6,903 nucleotides of DNA from the NCBI GenBank assembly GCA_023134875.1, contig JAGLUH010000028.1, forward strand, positions 1 to 6,903, read 5' to 3'. The notes under the pieces are model-generated. The model saw nothing but the letters and a program-made list of their open reading frames with translations, searched no databases and was not told the origin of the DNA. Source of the stretch: Candidatus Zixiibacteriota bacterium (GTDB lineage Bacteria > Zixibacteria > MSB-5A5 > CAIYYT01). The translations under genes and the position numbers were made by a program. This document shows, one piece after another, positions 1-5,660 of this stretch; the first letter of the stretch is position 1; every line of letters starts with the position of its first letter.

Positions 1-9
1 AAAAAGAAG

Positions 10-36
10 TTGACAAAGTTCGGGTAGAAGTATAAT
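10..36 (+). promoter_or_regulatory. Sigma70-like promoter of the barrel-esterase operon
   Basis: A perfect -35 box TTGACA lies at 10-15 and a perfect -10 box TATAAT at 31-36. The spacer is 15 bp, shorter than the usual 16-18; shifting the -10 to TAATAT at 33-38 gives 17 bp with a weaker box. Transcription would start near 43-45 and leave an untranslated leader of about 140 nt before the ATG at 185. It is the only recognisable promoter upstream of the two plus-strand genes. Confidence 0.7.
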
Positions 37-52
37 ATAGAAAATCTATTTG

Positions 53-71
53 GCGGATTGTGTCAATCTGC
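53..71 (+). promoter_or_regulatory. Hairpin in the 5' leader of the operon
   Basis: Bases 53-60 (GCGGATTG) pair with 64-71 (CAATCTGC) around a three-base loop, giving 8 pairs including one G.U that is valid only in the plus-strand RNA. It sits about 10 nt after the predicted transcription start. It could protect the mRNA 5' end or be part of a leader control element. No T-run follows, so it is not a simple terminator, and I recognise no known riboswitch in the leader. Confidence 0.4.
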
Positions 72-184
72 GTCTTTACAGGTGGTTGGCAGAGGGAAGG
101 AACCCGACACCGACATTATTTGGATATTTGGAAAAGAGTAGTTTGCAACCTTCGATAAGGAACCAACTAAACATGGAGCAAATA

Positions 185-1657
185 ATGACAAGGCGATTGC
201 GGAGCATACCGTTGCTGGCAGTACTGATTGTCACCTTGTGCGGCACAACGGTGATGGCCGGTGGCTGGCAATACTCCGGCGTCGGTGCCCGAGCCAAGGC
301 GATGGGTAGCGCTTATCGAGCGCTGGCCGACGACTGGAGCGGCGTTTATTATAATCCGGCCGGACTGGCGTTTCTTGACGCCAATCTCTGGAATCTGACC
401 GCCGAAACGCTTAGCCCCCGACCCGAGGTAAAACCTGATTTTACTATTGACGGTTACGGGCTTGGCTATCTCGATGGCCAGACACGCTACTCCAAGGATG
501 AGACTATGCTGTTCGGCGAGATGGCGCTCTTTGCCAAACCGTTGGAGGCGTTTCCGGTGGCGTTCGGCATGGCGGTCTATCAATCATTCGATCACAATGC
601 CGATATGAACCTTTTCTACCTTCGACCCGCTTACAACGATCAGTTGCAGGTGCCGGAACGAAATCACAATTCCAATCTCGATGTCATCAATTTCCATCCG
701 GCCGTGGCGATGAAGTTCATGGATGATCGTCTGGCGGTCGGTTTCGGTGTACCCATCTATCGCGGCGATGTTTTCATCGACCAGATTCGCCTGGTAGAGA
801 ACCCCTACAGCTATATTCTCAATTCACGTCCTTATGAGAATTTCCCGAAGCTGTTTTCGATAGACGGTTACGGCTATGGGGTCGGATTCAATGCCGGTAT
901 CCAATATCGCCCCAGCGATCGATTCCGCATCGGCGCCAGCTATACTTCCGGCGTGACAATCAAGATTGACGGCGATAGCCGTGAGACAGTTTTCCTGCCC
1001 TATAACCAGGGGATTGTCAATCTCTACAACGACCCACAGACTATTAATGACCCCGCCCAGAGGGAAATAAGGGAGACCTATTCCGGTGGCGCCTTTCACG
1101 CCGACAGCGAATTCGATCTGGATATGAAACTGCCCTCCGAATTCGGTTTTGGCATTGCCTACCAGGTTTCCGACAAAGTGATTTTGGCGAGTGATCTGGT
1201 ATTCACCAGGTGGTCTGAGTTCGAGGATTTCCAGGTGAAGATCAGCGATCGGCAGATCAATAGCGGGCTTTACGCTACGTGGTGTTCTCTTTTCTCCGAT
1301 TTGGAAATCCCCTTCGGTTGGGAGGATAAAATCAAGCTGAGCTTCGGCGCGGAAGGGATTCTCTCGGAACGCTGGACGCTGCGGGGCGGCTACATGTTCG
1401 ATCAGTCACCGATTCCCGACGAGGTGTTCTCGCCGCTCTTCATGGATACCGGCAACAAGCACCATCTCTCCGCCGGTGCCAGGTTCAACCTGGACGAAAG
1501 CATTTCCTTTGATGCGGCACTGGAGGCGATTTTCTTCGGTGAGAGAACCATCGACGAAGTCGTCGACATCAACGGCGATGGTTACTACGACAATTTTGGC
1601 GGGACATTCAAGAATAAAACCTTTAGCTCGACATGGGCGCTGAACTACAGGTTTTAG
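185..1657 (+). CDS. FadL/OmpP1-like outer-membrane transport protein
   Basis: Predicted outer-membrane beta-barrel of 490 residues in the FadL/TodX (OmpP1) family, whose members let hydrophobic compounds such as fatty acids cross the outer membrane. The ATG at 185 is chosen because GGAG at 175-178 precedes it by 6 nt and it opens directly into a signal peptide (MTRR, then a hydrophobic run, with cleavage after VMA near residue 25). Reading could also begin at ATG 173 or TTG 50, but both would put extra residues before the signal. After the signal come the family hallmarks: a GARAKAMGSAY stretch, an ADD segment and NPAGLA at residues 57-62, the N-terminal hatch region. The rest alternates in the manner of beta strands and ends in Tyr-Arg-Phe, the usual aromatic C-terminus of a barrel. 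An EF-hand-like calcium loop (D-x-N-G-D-G-x-x-D, residues 461-469) lies before the last strand. The esterase gene follows after 14 nt in the same transcript. Family is confident; substrate is unknown. Confidence 0.88.
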   Translation: MTRRLRSIPLLAVLIVTLCGTTVMAGGWQYSGVGARAKAMGSAYRALADDWSGVYYNPAGLAFLDANLWNLTAETLSPRPEVKPDFTIDGYGLGYLDGQTRYSKDETMLFGEMALFAKPLEAFPVAFGMAVYQSFDHNADMNLFYLRPAYNDQLQVPERNHNSNLDVINFHPAVAMKFMDDRLAVGFGVPIYRGDVFIDQIRLVENPYSYILNSRPYENFPKLFSIDGYGYGVGFNAGIQYRPSDRFRIGASYTSGVTIKIDGDSRETVFLPYNQGIVNLYNDPQTINDPAQREIRETYSGGAFHADSEFDLDMKLPSEFGFGIAYQVSDKVILASDLVFTRWSEFEDFQVKISDRQINSGLYATWCSLFSDLEIPFGWEDKIKLSFGAEGILSERWTLRGGYMFDQSPIPDEVFSPLFMDTGNKHHLSAGARFNLDESISFDAALEAIFFGERTIDEVVDINGDGYYDNFGGTFKNKTFSSTWALNYRF

Positions 1658-1671
1658 CTGAGGTGTTGAAG

Positions 1672-2883
1672 ATGAAAAAATTATTTACCGCAGGCTGTTG
1701 GCTGCTGTTGACGGTGATCATAACTGTGCTGGCGACCGGATGTTCCCAGCGCGAGAATCCTGCCATGCCGGAGACCTACCCGGAGGGTATGGTTCTGGTC
1801 GCCACCCATCACTATCCTAACCTCGAGTTCCTGGAGGATGAGACCCGCGCCGCTTTCTCCTCGCGGCGGGTCTCCGCCTATGTGCCGAGAGGATACAAGC
1901 TTGATGTTGTGGGACAAAGATACCCGGTTCTTTACCTGTTGCCCGGTTATGATGGCGAACCCTCGTTTTACTATTCGCATGGCAATGAGAACTACTACCA
2001 GGCGGCCAGTATTGCCAAGGTGGCCGACCGGCTGATCGCCACCGGTGAGATCAAGCCGCTGATTATCATTATGCCCGATGCGTCGACGCCGTTCGGTGGT
2101 TCCTTCTACTGCAACTCAACTCTGGAAGGTCCCTGGGAAAACATGATGATCGATTCGCTCATCGCCTATATCGACCGAACTTACCTGACCATCGCTGGCA
2201 AGGATTCGCGCGCCATTTCGGGGCACTCCTCAGGCGGTTACGGCGCAATCAGGCTGGCGATGAAATACCCGGATATGTTTAATTCAGTTTCCTGTATCGA
2301 TGCACCTTTGGCATTTACCGGTAACGGGGCTTTTGGCGGTATCACGGAGCTGTTCGACGATTACCTCAACGAGTCGGGAATAACCGACATCCCCAGCTTC
2401 TATGATGCCGATACGCTTGGCTTCAGAGCGCAGCCTTACAAGATGCTGATGTACTCAATGGCCGGGTCCTTTTCGCCTTCCGGCGTTATGGACCCCTCTA
2501 CCGCTTTTGGCAAGCTGCGTATCGACTTGCCTTTCGATTACGAGGGGAACCTGATCAGCACTACCTGGGACAAGTGGCTGGCGGAAGACCTCTATAGCTG
2601 GCTTGATAATAGTACCTATGTTGACAACCTTAGCGGTCAACATATCTATTTCGAGACCTCCGATCATGATATGAACCTGTTCAACGAGCAGACGCTGCTC
2701 TTTCAGGAGAAGCTCACCGCCAACGGGATCAGTTTCACGAGCGCGCAATTTGAAGGCTATACTGGCTACGAAGCGCGCTCCCGGTCCTTCCTGAATGACC
2801 GTATTGAATTCCTCTTGAAATTCCACAACCAGTACCTGGAAGACCGTTTCGAGGAATGGGAAAACCGACATAGCGGCAACTAA
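1672..2883 (+). CDS. Lipoprotein alpha/beta hydrolase, esterase D/feruloyl esterase family
   Basis: A 403-residue lipoprotein-type hydrolase. The ATG at 1672 follows GAGGTG (1660-1665) by 6 nt, and the protein opens with MKK, a hydrophobic run and Cys24 in an Ala-Thr-Gly-Cys lipobox, so it should be lipid-anchored outside the cytoplasm. Residues about 60-390 look like the esterase family (PF00756: esterase D, antigen 85, feruloyl and tributyrin esterases): a YPVLYLLPGYDG strand and oxyanion region at 84-95, IIIMPD at 141-146, and the nucleophile elbow G-H-S-S-G at 184-188 with Ser186. Asp331 or Asp333 in ETSDHD fits the acid. The catalytic His normally found in a GGH-like motif before the last helix is not visible: the matching segment reads GYTGYEARS (362-370). 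The gene is co-transcribed with the barrel protein and ends at a terminator. Family call is firm; activity and substrate are uncertain. Confidence 0.85.
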   Translation: MKKLFTAGCWLLLTVIITVLATGCSQRENPAMPETYPEGMVLVATHHYPNLEFLEDETRAAFSSRRVSAYVPRGYKLDVVGQRYPVLYLLPGYDGEPSFYYSHGNENYYQAASIAKVADRLIATGEIKPLIIIMPDASTPFGGSFYCNSTLEGPWENMMIDSLIAYIDRTYLTIAGKDSRAISGHSSGGYGAIRLAMKYPDMFNSVSCIDAPLAFTGNGAFGGITELFDDYLNESGITDIPSFYDADTLGFRAQPYKMLMYSMAGSFSPSGVMDPSTAFGKLRIDLPFDYEGNLISTTWDKWLAEDLYSWLDNSTYVDNLSGQHIYFETSDHDMNLFNEQTLLFQEKLTANGISFTSAQFEGYTGYEARSRSFLNDRIEFLLKFHNQYLEDRFEEWENRHSGN

Positions 2884-2905
2884 GGGAAGATAAACGCTGA
2901 CTATT

Positions 2906-2937
2906 AAAAAGCCGGGTCGCAGAGGTCCGGTTTTTTT
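2906..2937 (+). terminator. Bidirectional rho-independent terminator
   Basis: A 13-pair stem runs from A2906-C2918 to G2924-T2936, with CCGG/CCGG at its core, three G.U pairs, a five-base loop (2919-2923) and a run of seven T at 2931-2937. It lies 22 nt after the esterase stop. The A-run on its left side supplies a T-run on the other strand, so it can also stop transcripts arriving from the converging ABC operon. Confidence 0.88.
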
Positions 2938-2962
2938 ATGAGACAATTTAGAAACGAAGAAA

Positions 2963-2988
2963 GGATCGGCCCGAACCAGGTCCGATCC
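2963..2988 (-). terminator. Possible terminator for the minus-strand ABC operon
   Basis: The perfect 7-bp repeat GGATCGG/CCGATCC (2963-2969/2982-2988), with two more G-C pairs possible inside, is followed on the minus strand by TTTCTTCGTTT. That is an acceptable but imperfect U-rich tail. It lies about 370 nt past the permease stop, and no better minus-strand stop signal is seen nearer the gene. On the plus strand the same hairpin would be the first helix of the candidate RNA. Confidence 0.35.
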
Positions 2989-3121
2989 CACTTCCTCGGG
3001 AAGGGCAAAGTTCGAGAGAGAACGTCCACCACTTCAACATTCATCGGTCCTCTTCCTGGTTGAGGTACCACTACCTGTTGCCGTGGTTTATCAGGTTACG
3101 GAAAACAGGTCGGCGTAAACG

Positions 3122-3150
3122 GGATCAGACGCTCAGCCAACCTCTGATCC
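3122..3150 (+). repeat. Perfect 8-bp inverted repeat
   Basis: GGATCAGA (3122-3129) is the exact reverse complement of TCTGATCC (3143-3150), separated by 13 nt. As RNA it would form a hairpin inside the helix 3016-3022/3152-3158. The same bases also take part in a competing pairing: 3128-3133 with 3172-3177. Only one of these can exist at a time, so the segment could switch between two folds. Confidence 0.5.
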
Positions 3151-3179
3151 ATTCTCTCCCAAGAATAAGATAGCGTCGC

Positions 3180-3295
3180 CCCGAATGTTTAGCAACTGCG
3201 AATCTGCGGTTCCAGCAAATTCTTCTTCACGCTTCGCGTGAATGCCGAAAGTACAGGACTTTCGACCTACAAGAAGAACCCTCTACATATTCGGG
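3180..3295 (+). other. Branched RNA domain with a long closing helix
   Basis: Bases 3180-3192 (CCCGAATGTTTAG) pair with 3283-3295 (CTACATATTCGGG) in 12 of 13 positions, with one G.U and one mismatch. Inside are a hairpin at 3194-3200/3205-3211 with a four-base loop and a second helix of 8 bp, 3220-3227/3271-3278. That helix encloses two hairpins: 3228-3232/3236-3240 (CACGC/GCGTG, loop TTC) and 3246-3252/3258-3264 (CGAAAGT/ACTTTCG, loop of five). The nested layout of five helices in 116 nt is hard to explain by chance. If the group I intron idea is right, this would be the P9 domain. Confidence 0.5.
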
Positions 3296-3360
3296 AACCC
3301 TTATAGCGCAGTCTCAGGTTGACTGCCACTGGTGCGTTTATATTATTCCGGTGTTATGTG

Positions 3361-4623
3361 TCAGAATTCAGAGCAGCGGAAGCGAAGGACGCCAATCGTG
3401 AAAAAGAGAGCGCCGACGCCGACCAATACACCAACCGGCAACAGCATCTCCGAGAGCGCGAAGCCGCGCCAGATCGCCCCTTCGAGGGAGAGGATTCCCC
3501 ACTTGATCGGGCTGACGACACCGATCTTCTGAAGCCAGCTCGGCATCACCATTATCGGCACCATGCCACCACCCAGCATGGCCATAATCAGTAAGATCGC
3601 CCAACCGGCGCCGCCGACAGCTTCTTCGGTCTTGCCAAGGACGCTGATTGCCATCATGATACCGACGAAGCAGCAGCCACAGGCGACTATCGCCAGCAGC
3701 AAAAGCCCGAAATTGTCGATACGTACGCCGAAAATCAATCTACCGATCAGCATCAGCAGGAGAGCAACCACCACGCAGGATATAAAACAGGCCAGACCTT
3801 TGCCAGTCAGAATCTGGGCGCGGGAGATGGGCGCCAGCCGCAGCCGCAGATACGTACCGCCGGTACGCTCCTTGACGATGGAGATACCGAAAGTGGCGGC
3901 GCAACCGAGCAAGGCCCACATAATCGCCGAAGGAAAGAAAATCTCAAAGGAGGAGCGGGGAGTGGTTTGGTCGCTCTCCCTGGTGACCGCTTCCATCTTA
4001 ATACCCTCAGCGACATTCCCCTTGAAACTGAAACTCGTGTCTTCCTCTTGAACGAGATTGCTGAGGCTGCCAAAGAAATCCTTCAGAAGCTGCCGCTGCC
4101 GCGCCGGTAATCCGGAGGAGGTATCAATCTGCGCCAATACGCGATCCAGCTCCCGTTGCGATGCCTCTCGATCTGAAATCAGTTTTTCCACTTGCTTGAA
4201 AGAAAGCTGAGTAAGGATACCCCGCAGGTAGGCCGCTGCCGCCCGGCGCGAGGGATCAATGCCTACTCTCAGCGGCACTTCACCACTGAAAAACGAGAAA
4301 GGGGAATCGCCAAATCCCGGTTCCAGGACGACATAGGCTGTCAGTTTCCCCTGCCGAACCCTCTTTTCCGCCTCTTCAAGGGTGAGGAAGGTAACCGCCA
4401 GCGCGTCCGATTCTTGCATTTCTTCGATATAAGCGCGTGACTGCGATGTGCTGTCCTGGTCGACCACAGCAAGCTTGATCTTGGAGCCACTGCCCCCGCC
4501 GGAGAAGATCGATCCGAAGAAGATTGCAAACAGGAGCGGGAAAGCGAGTACCCAGAAAAGGCCGAACTTGTCGCGCCCCAACAGGCGCAAGTCTTTCAGT
4601 GCCAGTGTGCCGATGCTACCCAT
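3361..4623 (-). CDS. ABC-2 type exporter permease
   Basis: A 420-residue integral membrane subunit of an ABC exporter, of the ABC2_membrane_3 (YhhJ/YbhR/NatB/DrrB-like) type. One membrane helix lies near residues 20-40, followed by a large extracytoplasmic domain (about 41-228) that begins with the typical KIKLAVVDQD strand. Five hydrophobic helices follow, near 231-250, 276-300, 305-330, 338-360 and 392-414. Residues 251-275 hold the family's KERTGGTYLRL...SRAQILTGK coupling segment that contacts the ATPase. The ATG at 4623 overlaps the upstream ATPase stop (TGATG), and AGGAGG (4640-4635) lies 11 nt ahead of it, so translation is probably coupled. The ORF has the usual length and looks intact. 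The substrate cannot be read from sequence: drugs, sodium, lipids or peptides are all known in the family. Confidence 0.9.
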   Translation of the reverse strand: MGSIGTLALKDLRLLGRDKFGLFWVLAFPLLFAIFFGSIFSGGGSGSKIKLAVVDQDSTSQSRAYIEEMQESDALAVTFLTLEEAEKRVRQGKLTAYVVLEPGFGDSPFSFFSGEVPLRVGIDPSRRAAAAYLRGILTQLSFKQVEKLISDREASQRELDRVLAQIDTSSGLPARQRQLLKDFFGSLSNLVQEEDTSFSFKGNVAEGIKMEAVTRESDQTTPRSSFEIFFPSAIMWALLGCAATFGISIVKERTGGTYLRLRLAPISRAQILTGKGLACFISCVVVALLLMLIGRLIFGVRIDNFGLLLLAIVACGCCFVGIMMAISVLGKTEEAVGGAGWAILLIMAMLGGGMVPIMVMPSWLQKIGVVSPIKWGILSLEGAIWRGFALSEMLLPVGVLVGVGALFFTIGVLRFRCSEF

Positions 4624-5519
4624 CAGTCTCGCAACCTCCTGCCGGTCAGGTTGAGAAAAACCGTCTCCAAGTCGGCGCGATCAACCCTTAGGCGGTGAAA
4701 TCTCACCCCCGACTCTGATAGATGCGCCAACTCCTCTAAGGGACGATCGGTCTCTAAGCGTAAATGAGTACCCTCCAAGTGACCCGGCAGCCTGTCCGGA
4801 TCGTCCGGCGGCGCTACGAGGTCTGCTTCGATTACAGATGTCCCGCCATATTGCTCGATCAACTTCTCCACAGTATCGAGCGCCAAGATTCTACCCGAAT
4901 CGATAATTGCCACCCGGTCGCAAAGTCGCTGCGCCTCTTCCATGTAGTGGGTGGTAAAGATTATCGTGCGACCCTGCCCCTTTAGTTCTTCGATATCTTC
5001 AAAGATCAAGTTGCGCGATTGGGGATCGACGCCCACCGTAGGCTCATCCAGAAGCAGAATCGGCGGATCATGAATCAAAGCGCAGGCAAGGTTGAGCCGT
5101 CTTTGCATACCGCCTGAATAAGTCACGGTGCGATCAGATTTCCGCTCGGTCAAGCCGGCGAAGGTCAATGCCCAGGCAACCCTCTGGGCCAGTGTCCGGC
5201 CCTTGAGGCCGTATAGTCGGCCAAAGAACGCCAGATTCTCTTCGGCGCTAAGATGGTCATAGAGAGAAATGGCCTGTGGCGCGTTTCCAATTCCCCGGCG
5301 GACTTCGGGCACGGTCGGATCAGACGCGCCGTTGATCTCGATCTCGCCGCCGTCCGGCTGTAAGACGCCGACCAGCATATTGATCGTGGTGGTCTTGCCG
5401 GCACCATTCGGTCCCAAGAGGCCGAATACCTCACCCGCTTCCACCCGGAAGCTGATGCCATCCACGGCGACCAGGGAATTAAACTGTTTGCGCAGATTAT
5501 TGACTTTGATAGCAGCCAC
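4623..5519 (-). CDS. ABC exporter ATP-binding protein
   Basis: A 298-residue ATPase subunit that drives the permease encoded directly downstream. Numbering from the GTG: Walker A GPNGAGKTT at 36-44, Q-loop Gln82, signature YSGGMQ at 134-139 (in place of LSGGQ, common in DrrA/NatA/YhhJ-type pairs), Walker B ILLLDEP at 154-160 with catalytic Glu159, a D-loop VDP just after, and switch His191 in TTH. The C-terminal tail of about 85 residues ends in DLETVFLNLTGRRLRD, the usual close of this family. The start is set at GTG 5519 because GGAG (5528-5525) precedes it by 5 nt and the conserved domain begins right there. Reading could extend to a TTG at 5603, but that adds 28 residues unlike the family and covers the possible promoter. 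The stop shares one base with the permease start. Confidence 0.92.
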   Translation of the reverse strand: MAAIKVNNLRKQFNSLVAVDGISFRVEAGEVFGLLGPNGAGKTTTINMLVGVLQPDGGEIEINGASDPTVPEVRRGIGNAPQAISLYDHLSAEENLAFFGRLYGLKGRTLAQRVAWALTFAGLTERKSDRTVTYSGGMQRRLNLACALIHDPPILLLDEPTVGVDPQSRNLIFEDIEELKGQGRTIIFTTHYMEEAQRLCDRVAIIDSGRILALDTVEKLIEQYGGTSVIEADLVAPPDDPDRLPGHLEGTHLRLETDRPLEELAHLSESGVRFHRLRVDRADLETVFLNLTGRRLRD

Positions 5520-5524
5520 TTTAT

Positions 5525-5528
5525 CTCC
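5525..5528 (-). promoter_or_regulatory. Ribosome binding site fixing the ATPase start
   Basis: On the minus strand GGAG is followed by ATAAA and then GTG at 5519. This well-spaced site decides between the GTG and the upstream in-frame TTG at 5603, which has no comparable site. Confidence 0.7.
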
Positions 5529-5574
5529 GAGCTTGGGGCTTTTTCGGCGCGGAAAACCCACACTAAGAAAAGAG

Positions 5575-5603
5575 AACTTAGCTCGTTGATACGAAGCGGT
5601 CAA
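5575..5603 (-). promoter_or_regulatory. Possible promoter of the ABC exporter pair
   Basis: On the minus strand TTGACC (5603-5598) and TAAGTT (5580-5575) are separated by 17 bp. The -35 matches five of six consensus bases; the -10 matches three, including the first two and the last. The leader would be about 50 nt. It lies in the 141-nt gap after pbpC, so the ABC pair may be transcribed both from here and by read-through. Confidence 0.4.
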
Positions 5604-5660
5604 CCGATATGTTCCCCGTTGTTTATCAAATAAGCTTTGGCGGGAAGAACTCTTCGCACT

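Larger units (their letters stand above)
2963..3326 (+). ncRNA. Candidate structured non-coding RNA (class not recognised)
   Basis: The 420-nt gap between converging genes has no credible ORF but holds a dense set of helices. In order: 2963-2969/2982-2988 (7 bp), 2991-2995/2999-3003 (5 bp), 3016-3022/3152-3158 (7 bp), 3046-3052/3062-3069 (7 bp with one bulge), 3073-3079/3104-3110 (7 bp) continuing to 3081-3086/3096-3101, 3122-3129/3143-3150 (8 bp), a branched domain at 3180-3295, and 3308-3313/3321-3326 (6 bp). G.U pairs at 3085.3097, 3086.3096, 3187.3288, 3197.3208 and 3200.3205 are allowed only on the plus strand, and I found no opposite case, so plus is the preferred sense. I looked for RNase P, tmRNA, SRP, 5S and tRNA signatures and found none. 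No clear promoter lies between the terminator and 2963, so it may come from read-through and processing. It could instead be the 3' untranslated region of the minus-strand ABC operon. Confidence 0.4.

Noticed and set aside
50..184. TTG-initiated N-terminal extension of the barrel protein
   Set aside because: It would put 45 residues ahead of a clear signal peptide and covers the probable leader. The ATG at 185 has a well-spaced GGAG.
2455..2991. Open frame on the minus strand through the esterase 3' end and terminator
   Set aside because: It is antisense to a firm gene, crosses the terminator, has no family resemblance and no good ribosome site.
2991..3003. CTTCC/GGAAG hairpin as a group I intron P1 with a 5' splice site
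   Set aside because: The loop is only three bases when all pairs form, leaving no normal U.G splice-site pair or guide segment.
2940..3360. RNase P RNA, tmRNA, SRP RNA, 5S rRNA or tRNA in the intergenic block
   Set aside because: The GAGGAAAGUCC core, the tmRNA ends, the SRP GGAAGGAAGCAG loop, the 5S pattern and a T-arm with CCA were looked for on both strands and not found.
2940..3360. CRISPR array or transposon-derived small element
   Set aside because: No regularly spaced direct repeats and no matching terminal inverted repeats with a target duplication were seen; the inverted repeats are local hairpins.
3319..3594. Plus-strand open frames over the permease 3' end
   Set aside because: They are antisense shadows of the permease, with low-complexity charged composition.
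5520..5603. 28-residue N-terminal extension of the ABC ATPase from a TTG
   Set aside because: The added residues are unlike the family, no ribosome site precedes the TTG, and GTG 5519 has GGAG at 5-nt spacing right at the domain start.
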